Origin: Siphonodentalium dalli
Taxonomy: Eukaryota > Mollusca > Scaphopoda > Gadilida > Siphonodentaliidae
Direction: 5' to 3'
Assembly (NCBI GenBank): GCA_032622095.1
Contig: CP136066.1
Span: 201,770,978-201,834,977 of the forward strand
DNA: 64,000 nt
Positions 1-11,750 of the stretch are shown here, piece by piece. The notes beneath the pieces are model-generated. The model had not been told where the DNA came from and did no database searches. It worked only from the letters and a program-made list of their open reading frames with translations. A program made the translations under genes and the position numbers. Numbering within the stretch: position 1 is the stretch's first letter; every line of letters begins with the position of its first letter.

Positions 1-384
1 CACAAAGTGTACACAAAATTTTCAGTTGAAAATTTGAGTGTTTGATGAATGTATGCCCGTTTAGCACCAAAATGGTAAGCAGAGGTGCCAAAAGAATGGC
101 ACCAATTGCCACCGCCTACCTATGTAGTGTTGATATCGCCTGGTGTAATCCTAGTCTTAGAGTTCAATTTTGCAGACCACTATGGAATCGGACTGTAATG
201 AAATTAGTCCACAGAACTCTGTAGGAATTGCTATTTCTCATAGACTTAACCCCAGAAATTTCTATGGAATAATGTTCTAGCAATCAGTGCCAATTTAGTG
301 CTTTGGAAAATAAACGCTCTTTATTAGTACCACATACTGCAGAGCTATGTGGGCATAGTCTACATGTCTTAGGATCATTCCAAG
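1..384. other. Unassigned sequence left of the satellite
   Basis: I see no coding, RNA or repeat signal that I can support. The short open frames have no codon bias or splice context. The satellite that follows becomes recognisable from about 385. Confidence 0.5.
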
Positions 385-501
385 ACATATGTGTGGAATC
401 GCGGTGGGTAAACGTTAAAGGGACACAACGTACTCGCTGTGGGTGATTGATAAAGGGAAACATGTTACTCACATTGTGTGAATATTAAAGGGACACAAGG
501 C
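385..501 (+). repeat. Degenerate left edge of a satellite
   Basis: Three diverged copies of the GTGAATGTTAAAG core are visible, written here as GTAAACGTTAAAG, GTGATTGATAAAG and GTGAATATTAAAG, each followed by a GGACACA-like tail. They belong to the same array that continues after 845. Edge copies being most diverged is usual for tandem arrays kept uniform by unequal exchange. Confidence 0.75.
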
Positions 502-844
502 CAGAGACGTGGCGACAGGGGGGGGGGGGTGTCTCATCCCAACTTTGGTCAAAATTGTCAACCGTTTGAAATTTCATACCTGCCAAATCATTAGTTGGAA
601 ATTTCACACCAACAATAGGTTGAAAATGTTCTTGTAATTTGATTTTCAAACAATTTATTGGGGGAATTAATTGTTTTTGGACCACAGGGGGTACCATCCC
701 GACGGGGTGAAAATGAGGTATGGACCATTTTCGAGAAAGGTGAGGATTTCGGCCGATTTGACGGCATGGGTGGGTGGCCCGCCACAAATACCCCTTAGAA
801 ACACCCGATCGCCCACCCATTACCACCGCCGTCCACCAGTGGTG
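502..844 (+). mobile_element. Short non-autonomous insertion, CAGRGACGTGGC family (hAT-like?)
   Basis: This block interrupts the satellite and is flanked by the direct repeat ACAAGGC (495-501 and 845-851), the expected mark of insertion. It starts CAGAGACGTGGCGAC, then a G-tract, then a segment almost the same as 17449-17660 (shared words include GTTGGAAATTTCACACC and TTGAAAATGTTCTTGTA). The right end does not show the CACGTCCCTG terminus of related copies, so the 3' part is either truncated or different. No transposase is present. The hAT assignment is inferred from the CAGGG-type end and 7-8 bp target duplications of related copies. Confidence 0.6.
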
Positions 845-1677
845 ACAAGGCACTCACAATGTGTGAATGTTAAAGTTTTAAAAAGTCAATCACGGTTGGT
901 GAATGTTAAACGGACACACGGAACTCAGTGTGTGAACGTTAAAGCGTTAAACAGTCAATCACGGTTGGTGAATGTTAAAAGGACACACGGAACTCAGTGT
1001 GTGAATGTTAAAGTGTTAAAAAGTCAATCACGGTTGGTGAATGTTAAACGGACACACGGAACTCAGTGGGTGAATGTTAAAGTGTTAAAAAGTCAATCAC
1101 GGTTGGTGAATGTTAAACGGACACACGGAACTCAGCGTGTGACTGTTAAAGTGTTAAACAGTCAATCACGGTTGGTGAATGTTAAAGCACGGTACTCGCA
1201 TTGTGTGAATGTTAAAGGAACACAATGCATTCGCGGTGGTTGAATGTTAAAGCACGGTAATCGCATTATATGGATGTTAAAGGACCACAATGCAATCGCC
1301 TGGGTGAATGTTAAAGCACGGTACTCGCATTATGTGAATGTTAAGGAACACAAGGCAATCGCCTGGGTGAATGTTAAAGCACGGTACTCGCATTATGTGA
1401 ATGTTAAGGAACACAAGGCAATCGCCTGGGTGAATGTTAAAGCACGGTACTCGCATTATGTGAATGTTAAGGAACACAAGGCAATCGCCTGGGTGAATGT
1501 TAAAGCACGGTACTCGCATTATGTGAATGTTAAGGAACACAAGGCAATCGCCTGGTTTAATGTTAAAGCACGGTACTCGCATTATGTGAATGTTAAGGAA
1601 CACAAGGCAATCGCCTGGTTTAATGTTAAAGCACGGTACTCGCATTATGTGAATGTTAAGGAACACAAGGCAATCGC
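845..1677 (+). repeat. Satellite of 69-bp then 63-bp units
   Basis: From about 860 to 1165 the unit is 69 bp; from about 1186 to 1677 it is 63 bp. Both are dimers of a core of about 32 bp that begins GTGAATGTTAAAG. The 63-bp units near the right end are almost identical to each other, so that part was homogenised recently. Both periods are multiples of three, so long open frames appear on both strands (190 and 213 codons on +, 129 on -). These are a by-product of periodicity and I do not call them genes. Confidence 0.9.
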
Positions 1678-3042
1678 TAGTCCAAGTCTTCTCGTACTAA
1701 AGCCGGCTAAGATATTGGGATGGAGGTGCCGGTCTTTAGTCCAAGCCCGCTGCTATACCAATCCTTTGACACGACTTACGCCCACGATCTGTGGCGGGAT
1801 TCTGTGGTGTATTTTACTCGATTTACCTAATGAATCAATACATGATGCTATATACATCGGAATGAGAGATATCTTATGGTCATAATGGTGTATAATAATC
1901 TAACTTTCATGTTAAATTACGCATAGAATATTCCGGTTGATTGTCACCAACATCGCTGTTTTTTATATTTTGTTTACATTACTGAAAGCCGAAGTCAGGT
2001 TCCGAAGAACTTCGGCATTGTCCGGTGTTTGTTCTGAGTATTCTAGTTTCCGTTTCTATATATAGCGCGGGGTTTTCCGAACAAAATGGAGAAAACCGAT
2101 CGCCGCAAAGTCCAGTTTCCAATGTGCTTTGAGAACAATTCCCGCAATAAAAACTTAATGACATAATGGAGGATCAGAAAGGTAGTTTTGTTGACAATTT
2201 TCGCAAGCAACTTGTCAAAATTGGAGCAAATTAGAACTCTTGTGTCTAACTTGCCATGCGTGTGATTTTCATCCATGTGCATTTTGACCTTTGTGTTGAT
2301 AAAATAATCGGAGAACCGAATCACACAGTTTCGAAATATAGTTCTTCCGTTTTAGTGGGACTTTTCAAACTTAAGGTTAAAAATTTATACAAATTTTGTT
2401 TGATTTTTTGTGTGCTTAACAAGAGCATTATATTGCTCTGTTCGCTTAGTATATATCTTAATTTCGCTGAAGTCCACCAAATGTGGGAAATGTAGCACCA
2501 TATTATTTATTCTAATGATCGTTGTGTTTACACTGTTTTAAACTTTGAGAGGGTTGTAATTCCCCGTAATTTATTTAATGTATTACATTTATATCTTCAA
2601 TGTTTAATTAATCTATTTATTTTTTATTTATTGACACACATAATTACGATTACAATGGAGAATTCATCGTAATTTGCATTGTCAGTCGAAAATCTACGGA
2701 ATATTTTCAACGGAAAATGCCGAACACAGTTCGCGAGGTCAACCGAGTTCGCATACTTTTAAAAATTTGTAAACATTGCGGTAAATGTCTCTTTTCGCAT
2801 TAAATTACCGCTTTCAATTCACAACTGATGTGGGTTTCAGATCAAATAGCATGTCTTCTGCGGAAAATATCCGTTTATTGTCGCAATTGTGATATTTTAT
2901 TTCATATAATTGTGGTTTTATTTGAGCGGGTCACTAACGCTTAACTCGTGTCAAAGGAATGCATGGGCCTGGAACTCGGACTAAAGACCGGCACCTCCAT
3001 CCCAATATCTTAGCCGGCTTTAGTACGAGAAGACTTGGACTA
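1678..3042. mobile_element. 1365-bp non-autonomous DNA transposon with long inverted ends, inside the satellite
   Basis: The element starts TAGTCCAAGTCTTCTCGTAC and ends with the exact reverse complement. The first 64 bp or so are a perfect inverted match to the last, and the match continues imperfectly to about 110 bp (shared CCTTTGACACGA). The 9-bp direct repeat GGCAATCGC flanks it (1669-1677 and 3043-3051), and removing the element plus one copy restores an ordinary satellite unit. The inside is AT-rich with no long open frame, so it would need a transposase from elsewhere. A 9-bp duplication with long terminal repeats fits Mutator-like elements best; that class is inference. Confidence 0.85.
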
Positions 3043-3231
3043 GGCAATCGCCTGGGTGAATGTTAAAGCACGGTACTCGCATTATGTGAATGTTAAGGAA
3101 CACAAGGCAATCGCGGTGGGTGAATGTTAAAGGGTAACACGGTACTCATGGTGGGTGAATGTTAACGGGACACAAGTCACTCACTGTGGGTGAATGTTAT
3201 ATGGACACATATCACTCGTGGTGTGTAACCA
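3043..3231 (+). repeat. Satellite, right part after the insertion
   Basis: The array resumes with one good 63-bp unit, followed by four increasingly diverged half-units (GTGAATGTTAAAG, GTGAATGTTAACG, GTGAATGTTATAT), and then fades out. The array as a whole spans about 385-3231 with two transposon insertions. Confidence 0.85.
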
Positions 3232-3341
3232 AAATTAAAAATTATCTCTTTTTTTTTTCGAATTATTTATTGTTTTGCTTTGGAATTATTTTTTTTTTAA
3301 ACATCGAGACCATGTTCTTGATACACTTTTTATCAATAAAG

Positions 3342-3343
<2 letters not shown>

Positions 3344-3378
<35 letters not shown>

Positions 3379-3395
3379 CTCCCTCTCTCTCTCTC

Positions 3396-3426
<31 letters not shown>

Positions 3427-3428
3427 CG
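3344..3428 (+). repeat. (CT)n microsatellite
   Basis: About 85 bp of nearly pure CT repeat, with single interruptions such as CGCT and CCCT. Ser/Leu-rich and Arg/Glu-rich open frames across it are artefacts of the dinucleotide. Confidence 0.95.
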
Positions 3429-4369
3429 TATATCTTATCTCCCACCCAAATATGAATACATATAATAACAAAGACAAGATTAACATTGTGATGAAGTTTA
3501 TTGAAATTGAATCATTGTCTGAATCTTTACCGTTAGATTTATTTCTAAGAGTTTCTTGAATTTGCTCAGCGCTTCATTCCATGATCCACAGCCCATTCAT
3601 TATTATATCCAATTTGATCAACTGGTCCATTTTCTTCATGATAGTGTTATGCACTGTGTAGGATCTGTTACATCGGAAATCATTCTATCGCCGGATTGTG
3701 ATGGTTCTTGACTAATTTGTGACGGCTCCTGAAGATCGAAATTATACATTTTCACGACTTTTTGACAGTTAAAACGCAATTTTGAGGTATCTAGGTGATA
3801 ATTCGATTAGTTATTTTCAATCCCATCACAATCTGTGGCACCAATGAGCGTGTTAATAACGAAACTTTCATTGTGCGAGTCATACAACGACAAAAACCTC
3901 GAATTTTGATAATTGTTTGGGTTCTCTCCCGATCGAGTCGGTTCTCTCCCCATTTAATCGTTCAATACGGGTAAAACTATGGCTAATATTTGCCATGGTA
4001 CATGGTTCCAACTGCCAATTTTGTGAAAGTATACAAAGATAAACACAACAAACTATGCATTAAGTCGAAATTTGCACCACTTGTCATTAATTTCGATGAA
4101 TCACACTGCCTTGCTATGCTTATTCAATAACCTGTGTTACGCCTATCAAAATTCACAAAGTCGCCAGCTAGTTTGAAAAATAACGCTTTTTGCAGGCCCA
4201 ACATTTCCATGAGTCAATAGCCGGTTAACAATAGTGAAATTTCATAGCGCTGGACTTCGGAAAGCGTGAGCGTAGACGGGATATATAGAGTTATCTGTCT
4301 TGTATTTTATCTATTATCTGTTTTGGAACTTCTGTCTATGTATGTATTTGTGTTATAGACTCGAAAAAC
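3429..4369. other. Unassigned AT-rich sequence
   Basis: Nothing I can support as a gene or known repeat. A small local duplication is visible near 3925-3955 (GGTTCTCTCCC twice). Confidence 0.4.
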
Positions 4370-4865
4370 TGCTCGACCGATCCGACTCAAATTTGGTGTG
4401 TAGGCCTACTTTGATCCGGGGAACAATATGGGCGGGTCCAATTTCACGTGCGACCGTGTCCTTGACCTTGACCTCGCTCAAATACGCTCATATAGGCATG
4501 TTTCAGGACCTCGACCGATCCCACTCAAATTTGGTAGCTGGGTCTACTTTGATCACGGGAACAATATGGGCGGTCAAATTTCACTTACGACCGTGTCCTT
4601 GACCTGGACCTCGCTCATATACGCTCATATAGGCATGTTTCTGGACCTCGACCGATCCGATTCAAATTTGGTATAATGTAGGCCTACTTTGATCCCGGGA
4701 ACAATATGGGTGGGTCCAATTTCACGTGCGACCGTGTCCTTGACCTTGACCATATTCGCCCATATAGGCATGTTTCCGGGCCGATCGAACAATAGTTTGT
4801 CCAGGCGGAGACGATCACAAATAAATCCCCAAATATAGCCCGGACGAAGAGGGGGCACATCAGCT
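4370..4865 (+). mobile_element. Helitron-like 3' tail with a 137-bp tandem repeat
   Basis: The motif CTCGACCGATCC recurs at about 4372, 4510 and 4647, giving units of 137-138 bp with a partial fourth. Each unit carries CAAATTTGG, a TTTGATCC-GGGAACAATATGG block and GTCCTTGACCTTGACC. The segment ends CCCGGACGAAG, a short G-rich stretch, and CAGCTAGT. A GC-rich hairpin just before CTAG followed by T is the known 3' signature of Helitrons. Related tails occur at 28960-29775 and, inverted, at 36545-37205. The 5' end is not visible. Confidence 0.55.
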
Positions 4866-5130
4866 AGTGTTGTCTATTTTCGTAGACGTATTTTACTCAA
4901 CAAAAAGCCAAAAATAAGACGTTAGAAGTTCGTTGACACCCATACAATATTCTGATAACGCAGTTTATGAAGTTTATGTCCGGCATCCGCTTGCTGGATG
5001 CTGATGATCTAGGTTAAATTCTAGAATTCTAGAATATGCAGCTATTGAAGCATATACAAGCACGACAACCTTTCACTCAATCATATTTTAGATTGAGTAG
5101 GGATCTCTGATTTTTTATTAGAAGATATAA

Positions 5131-5425
5131 AAAAGCAAAGAATCATACAGTTACAAATATTATTATATGGATGTTAAACATTTGGTTACTAAATGCGCTG
5201 TAATGAGAATTGACTTGAATCCTATTGATTAATTTGTAGGAATGCTTAGCTATTAAGTTCAACAAGCAGTAACATATAAAAAAGAGAAAAGAATAATGCA
5301 GATACAAATATTATTATATGGATGTTAATCCTTTGGTGACTAAATGTACTGTAACGAGCAGCGACTTGAAACCTATTGATTCATTTGTAGGAATGCTCAG
5401 CTATTAAATTCAACATGCAGTAACA
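5131..5425 (+). repeat. Two direct copies of a unit of about 150 bp
   Basis: The words TATTATATGGATGTTAA, GGAATGCT-AGCTATTAA and TTCAACA-GCAGTAACA occur twice, about 150 bp apart. The copies differ by scattered substitutions, so the duplication is not recent. Sequence on either side (4866-5130 and 5426-5547) shows nothing I can name. Confidence 0.75.
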
Positions 5426-5547
5426 GATTGTTTGATTATTAGCTAAACATTCATACAAATGAATCATTATAAATCAGTTTTATGGGTGTCTGAACCTGGC
5501 TATTATAAGGCACATTATTATTCCTCGCTGATAACGTGTCAAGTGAG

Positions 5548-6345
5548 CAGGGACGTGGGCTGGAGGGTCTCCAATGTTGGGGCGTCCACTTTGGAATTTC
5601 CAACCGCACCATCCCCTTGAAACAGACCAAACTCATGCACAAGGCCTGGGATTTGGTTTTTCCCAACTACATGACACGTTATAGCTCTAGATTGTATGCA
5701 ATTCTGAAGTGAATTGATCAGTTGCCTTTGATTTGCCACCATGCAAACCGGGGGAGAAACTCAGCATACATGGGCCCAGTGAGAACATGTGGATATATGA
5801 ACCTGAAAATCATCTAGACTGGCTTCAAGGTTCCCAAGTATTGGAATCCCAACAGATGGAGAGAGAGAGAGAGAGGGATAGAGAGAGATAAGAGAGAGAG
5901 AGAAGAGAGAGCGAGAGAGTAGAGAGAGATAGAGAGCCATTAAAACCAGTTTCTTGCCAATTCGGAGGGGGGGGGGGTGGAATGAGATATAGAAAACTAG
6001 CTCACACCTGCTCCCTACTTCCTGTCCACCCATCATGAGTTTTGGATCAACTCTAAAGAAGAGGTGTCCATTTGTATATGTCAAATATGGTTGATTACAT
6101 GTTTAAAGTGTTGGAAAGTATGCAAATGTTGGTCTAAAAACGACAAATTCCCCACTATTAAATTGTTGTCAAATCAAACTAAGAGAACAATTTCAACATA
6201 TTGTTGGTGTTAAATTTCAAACCAATCTATTGTAAGATAAGAAATTTGTAACTGTTGAACATTTTGACAAAAGTTGGGGATAGACACCAATTAAGCACCC
6301 CCTCCCCAAGTCCACCCACCACCCCTATCACGTCATAACCTATCA
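5548..6345. mobile_element. Diverged CAGGGACGTGG-family copy, with a GA microsatellite
   Basis: It begins CAGGGACGTGGGCTGGAGGG, as the ends of related copies do. Near 6170-6300 it contains words also found at 520-660 and 17500-17640, such as CAACATATTGTTGGTG and TGACAAAAGTTGGGGATAG, here in the opposite orientation. The right terminus is not clear. No transposase is visible. Confidence 0.5.
5860..5937 (+). repeat. (GA)n-rich microsatellite
   Basis: Imperfect GA repeat with interspersed TA and GGATA interruptions, inside the hAT-like copy. Confidence 0.9.
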
Positions 6346-6389
6346 ATGATTCAGTTGAACGTGATTTCATAAGTTATATTCATGTCTGG

Positions 6390-6670
6390 GCGACAAACAT
6401 GTGTAAATGTCCCTCAGGCGGACTTCAGAGGAGGAAATATGATGGCGCTGGCATTGAAATATTGTCACACCTGGATCTTTCAATAATGCCCAGATTAAGT
6501 AATATTATAAACGAATATAATAGTCCAGGAGATATTGGTCGACCTCTGCACCCCCCCAGGACTTAACTTCACGCCACTAATTTTCTTCCTTAAGGTCTCC
6601 TCTACTTGTTAACAAGAACAAAAAGTGGCCGCAGAGACTCCAGACAAGATGGCGTCCATCGTGGCGGGCA
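6390..6670 (+). repeat. Dispersed repeat shared with 24110-24450
   Basis: Corresponding words in the same order include CTGCACC, GGACTTAAC/GGACCTAAC, TGTCTTCCT-like, AAAAAGTGGCC and ATGGCGTCCA/ATAGCGTCCA. The two loci are strongly diverged and no ends are recognised. AGCTCACC copy A is inserted directly after it. Confidence 0.5.
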
Positions 6671-8573
6671 TTTTTAGCTCACCTGAGACGAAGTCTCCGG
6701 TGGAGCTATAGTCATCACTCCTCGTCCGTCGTCCGTCCGTCCATCCGTCCGTCCGTCAACAATTCTTTGAACATCTTCTCCTCTGAAACCGTAATGCCGA
6801 ATTGGTTCATATTTGGTGTGGATGTTCCCTAGGTGACTCTCATTCAGATTTGTTCAAATGAGGACACTGGGTCAAATAGTTGCGAAGCCAGGGCCATAAC
6901 TCTGTAATTCTTACAACGACTTCTTCTCAAATTTCATTTGGCCGAATGGGTTCATATTTGGTACAAAGGGTCCTTGGGGGACTGTTATTCAGATTTGTTC
7001 AAATGAGGTCACTGGGTCGAATGTGGGCGGAGCCAGTGACATAACTTAAAAAAAAAAATTTTGGTCAAATTCAGATTTTTGGAATTTTCACCATACTCAA
7101 ATTAACAAACAAAAAATTAATTTTATAATCATTTTATAAAATTTGAAAAAAGTTACACCATTATAACATCTGCAGAGTTATGAAACTTTAATCCTTAATC
7201 TTCTGAAATTACAGAAATATTCCATTACCCATCCACCCTCCCACATGGCCCAGACACACCCCCACCCTGCAGTGGCTTGCACCCAACCAACATCCCTTCC
7301 AACGGATATCATTTCCAGCTTCCAACTTTAATACCTGTTCTATTAAAGTTGCAGATATCTCTTTGTGGATAAACAGAGAGAAACACATGTCATTAATCAA
7401 GATTAGAATAATATGTCACTGACAGCTTGTATAAACATACTGCTAGCAATATTAAACAAACTGCCTGAATTTAGTGTGTCTGACATTTGCAGAATGAGGT
7501 TCCCAGAGGGTGAATTTAGTGATGCTATCCCACACAGTGGGCTAGCATCACCAAATTTACCCTCTGGAGACCTCATTTTGCTTAGGCCTCATCTTCTGGG
7601 AAGTATCTATAGTATCAAATTAACATTGTTTTTAGTTACATTTCCATTCTAGGAAGTTTCTATATCCCCTAATTTGCAGAAGATAAAATTCATAATTGAG
7701 GTGCCCAATGGGTGAACATCAACTTCCAACTGGGGAACTTCAATCTTATCCTAGGTCTGCCATAGCAGTTAAGGGCCTTAGCAGAATGAGGTCCCCAGAT
7801 GGTGAATTTAGTGATGCTAGCCCACTCCAAACGAAGGACAGTTTCCCTCTTAATAGGCTTCCTTCACAAGGACCATCAGGTCTATTTTACTGATATTTAT
7901 CATATGTATGAAGGGTTCTTTGGTGTCTGGGATTCAAATTTATTCAGATTGGGTCACCAGGTTAAATAGGGTGGGACCAGGGACATAACTATATGTATGG
8001 AGCAATCAGGAGGATCCTTTAGTGACTGAGATTCAGATTTGTTAAAATGAGGTCAACCTGTCAAGAAATGGCGGGGCTATGGGGAGTTAACACTTTTGTG
8101 TCTAATAAAATCATTGAAATACCAAATTTATTAAAACATCTACCTTGGAACCACCTGACTGATTAATCTGACATACATGTATTGTGTTTTGGGTCCATGG
8201 ATAATTGGGCTTCAGACATGTCTAAATGGTTTTAGAAAAAGGCGATTGTGAGATTGAAATTTCCAACAATTGAGAAATTTGAGGTGTCAGTTGTGAAATT
8301 CCAACCTAAGACTTGGGAGTCTGTAGCCCGGTCGAGAGGGGAATTGTTGAACTGGAGGAGGGGGGGGGGGTGGTCAGTAGTGTACATTTGGTAATTTCAA
8401 GGTGGATTTTCACCAATCTATATATACGTGAAGTCTCTCTAGCACATATCCTGTTTAGAGCTATTTCTTTTAAAGTGATTATGAAAAGTTCTGACTGTTT
8501 TGTTCTCCAGAGTCCCAGTCTTATCAGTCTTTGCAGTCTGGTGGGCGACCCACAGTCATTGACTGTCTTGTTT
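6671..8573 (+). mobile_element. AGCTCACC hairpin element, copy A
   Basis: The left end is a hairpin (6676-6707): AGCTCACC and GAGAC arms around GAA, closed by GTCTC and GGTGGAGCT. CTATAG and a CGTC-rich tract follow, then degenerate units of about 140 bp (GGTCACTGGGTCAAAT, GGAGCCAGGGACATAACT). A 93-bp hairpin lies at 7489-7581 with arms starting GCAGAATGAGGT; only half of a second one remains at 7780-7829. The right end is a CAGTC-rich stretch closing in CATTGACTGTCTTGTTT. Compared with copy C, about 500 bp is missing after 7829. There is no coding capacity, so it is non-autonomous. The ends match copies B and C. Confidence 0.8.
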
Positions 8574-8689
8574 TTAAATGCACCAGGTCTCTTTGATCGC
8601 CGTTATAGTAAAGATGATGTCACATGCCGTCTTGACTTCCGCTCGATTCGTTATGCTAATATACATCCCTTACAAATTAGCCAAAAATC

Positions 8690-9620
8690 CGACACGAGAA
8701 TCCAATATGGCGGCCAAGATGGCCGCCGAAATGTGAAAATATGCTATTTTTCTGTCATGTTACCACCTTTCGTTTGTCTCTGTGGGAAAATGTTGGCATC
8801 TTTGCGTCATGTTATACATTTATCATATAGAGGATTCATTGGCGACCACATGGGGTCCATAATATACATTCATTGCGGGATATTTTTGTCCGATATCACG
8901 TTTTCCCAAATGCCGGTATAATAGGTCAAAGCCGAATCTCCGTTAATAAAGCGATGTAATGTTTCGAATCAATGAATGTTATTGCTATTATAACAACACC
9001 CATGCATATATATGTGCAGGAGATAATCAAGCTAGGATTCCTGTTATACCTAAGTTGAGGAATATTTACCCAAATCCAAGATGGCGACCAAAATGGCCAC
9101 CAGAAATAAAAAATTGCCGATTTTAACATCAGTGAACATTATTGTCATGACAACTCCTCACCTGCTTACTATTGTGAGTTGTGAACACTTAGGCGAAGAA
9201 CTTTCCTTGTACCGTATCCAAATAAAAGTCCCCCAAATCGAAAATGGCGCCCACAATGGCGGACAGATTTTGAAAAATCACCGAAATTCCCTCATATTCA
9301 CATCATTGGGCAACTCCACCCATGCTTACAATTGAGTTGGACATACTGAGGTGAAGTAATTACATTACATCTCTTGCAAGAAATTGTTTTCCAAATCGAA
9401 GATGGTGGCCAAAATGGCGACCGAAATTTGAAAACATGTCTACATTCCTTTACTTTCTTACGATGGGCGTTATTGTTTAGCGATTTCTATCCACCATTAC
9501 ATGTTGGATATGGAATAGTGACATGAAGTATTCATTAGGGTTTGGCAATTGATACTCACAGCCAAGATCGCTGCTAAATTGGCGGCTAGAAATTGATAAG
9601 AAATCGATATTTTCACATAT
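8690..9620 (+). repeat. Degenerate tandem units carrying AAGATGGCGGCC-type motifs
   Basis: CCAAGATGGCCGCC-like doublets stand at about 8710, 9079, 9241, 9401 and 9561, mostly 160 bp apart with one gap of about 360 bp. Between them lie similar AT-rich spacers (CACC-TGCTTAC, GAAGTAATTAC-like). The arms of the fold-back element at 58081-63781 are built from the same kind of unit. No coding. Confidence 0.65.
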
Positions 9621-9630
9621 TAATTTCAAC

Positions 9631-10029
9631 TTTTTGTCATAATATCGGTATGTATGGACGAAACTGTACATACACCATCTACTAGTTCAACTTTAAGGTA
9701 TCAAAACGCATAACATAGCTCGTATCCTTCTGGAAAGATGAAAAACCACAATTAATATCGCGATGTGGCATTTCGAAATCCAGTCTCCACTTAGCGCCGA
9801 TAATGGCCGTAAGCGTAGGTGCGCCGAATAGTTATATCAGAACAATTACCTGATAACAGATTCTTATTTGCCACGTCACGTCCATAATTATCTGGACCAG
9901 CTTCCATTTCTTTGTCTGATAAATCTAGGTCGCTCACACCGACAAAGTATTCACCACTTCCTGGGAGTAGAGTCCCTCTTCATAACGTTTCAAACAATTC
10001 ATTTTCCGGTGTCTAGCTTACGATTTTAA
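9631..10029. other. Unassigned sequence between the motif array and the inverted repeat
   Basis: No gene or repeat that I can support. It may be part of the same element as the two flanking features. Confidence 0.35.
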
Positions 10030-11750
10030 ATATTTGCTAACTATGATATTTGTGCGTCATCTTGAACTATGAAGGCATATGGCCGATGAGTATACAAGCT
10101 TACAGAAGGTCATCTCTATGTATGTGTCTCATACCCCATGGGATAACGACATGTACACCTGGCGAAGCTAGTCGTTTCTCAATAGATGGTTCGTCAACTC
10201 ACAAACTCAGCGAACGCATTGGCATATGTGGACAACTTCGACAGTGCTTCGAAGGTTGCTAGCTGTCTCATTCCCTTGGACAGATGTCTATCTGCTAAGG
10301 AGAAGACCCTAGTGTACAGACTACCCACACTTCTTAACCATTATCCGAAGCAAACTGTGTGACGCCCCGCAGTTGTCTCGTCGAATATCTCCCAGCAGAG
10401 AAGAACAATGCTCGCGGTGCTAGTTTGTGGACATGCGCCATGATAGTGGGAATTAAATGGGCCACTGTATACACCACCCCTACACCTGGTGCATGTTTAA
10501 GATATCGAATGTCATGCGTGTCGGTTTTATTTAGTGTGGTAAGATTGTATTTCCACATCCGTTTCGAAGCCTTTCTGATTCAACTACGTACACTTTTGTC
10601 TGGATAATACTATGCTAGCCTCCCTCAAAACAGTCGGATGGACTAAAGGATAATGTCTTTATAGCATGAATGTATGCGTGTTTTGTTATCCTCTCTCTGG
10701 GTTAGTGTCAGTATGTGGGCGGTATTATTCAAAAAAATGTCAGGAACTGTGGTGCATTTATTTCACTATGTATTTAAAGTACAATTTACAGTCTCGATGG
10801 CAATGGCTGTGGACGTTGGGGAACGCGACCTTTATGATCATATAGCTTTATATATATAACTTTAGAATATAGTAGTTAATGTCTCATGTAGGAAAATGGT
10901 CGCAATGGTGATGTTACCAAGAAATCACTTGGTGTACCAACGTTTGTTGAACTGAATGCAAGAGCTCATCAACGTAACATTCATCTGGATGTTCTTCGCG
11001 TTGAACATTTCACCCTTTTGTTGATGGCATTTGTACTTTCTTGAACCATACCACCCAGCGTGAGTATGACATATCAACCAACTATCAAAGGTATCGCTGT
11101 TAAGACTACACCCCGGTCTTGGTGGGGGTTATACAGCAGTAGCCAATGGCATACTCCTGGTCCAGTTGTTTAAGAACGGCTTCCGAAACGGATGGGAACA
11201 TACCATCTTAGCATACAAGCAAAGCAAAGCCACACATGAGATCCTGTCTGAATCTAAAACATAACAAAATAAGGGGCGGTGCAGTCATGGTCCAATTTCA
11301 TTTCCACTATCATGACACATACCCACAAACTAGCACCGTGTGTATTGTTATCATCTGCTTGGAACTGTTCGGTGAGACGATTGCTGGACGCCAACAAGCT
11401 TGTTCTTATGATCATGTTCAAGGAGTCTGGGTATATTATGCATTATGGTATTCTACGCCTTAGCAGAAATGCATCCGTCAAATGTCGGGCTTTCAACATT
11501 CGAAGCCATATACAGAAGTTGTCCGGGTACGTCAGTGCATTAGATGAGTATGTGAATTGATGAACCATATATTGAGAAGTGGCTGTTTGGGAAAATCACC
11601 AGGTGTACACGTTGTTATACCCATTAGGTCACCAAAGCTGACAATACGCAGATAGATAGGTCCTTCTGAAAGCTAGTATACGCATCGACCGAATACCTTT
11701 ATAGTGTATCGCACAAGATGACGCATATACCCCATATGTAACATCTGAAT
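10030..11750. repeat. Long imperfect inverted repeat with decayed coding-like arms
   Basis: The left arm (about 10030-10450) matches the right arm (about 11287-11750) in reverse complement. Shared words include CACAAACTAGCACCG, CACTATCATG, CCAGGTGTACA and CAAGATGACGCA. The arms are roughly 70-75 percent alike by eye. In one frame both arms read a similar peptide (RGASLWTCAMIV against HGASLWVCVMIV), while stops and frameshifts break the rest. This suggests a decayed coding region that was duplicated head to head. I cannot name the protein. Confidence 0.6.

Noticed and set aside
845..1677. Regular repeats that could suggest a CRISPR array
   Set aside because: There are no unique spacers, units are contiguous, and the context is animal intron-like DNA without cas genes. 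The same holds for the 49-bp array at 22865-23955.
671..1885. Two long open frames on + (190 and 213 codons) and one of 129 codons on -
   Set aside because: They are translations of 69-bp and 63-bp satellite units whose lengths are multiples of three. Openness on both strands follows from the period and not from selection.
3159..3559. Ser/Leu-rich and Arg/Glu-rich open frames
   Set aside because: Produced by the CT microsatellite.
8313..8921. 202-codon open frame on +
   Set aside because: It starts in copy A of the AGCTCACC element and runs through its non-coding right end into the motif array. No motif, and the first half is not open in copy C.
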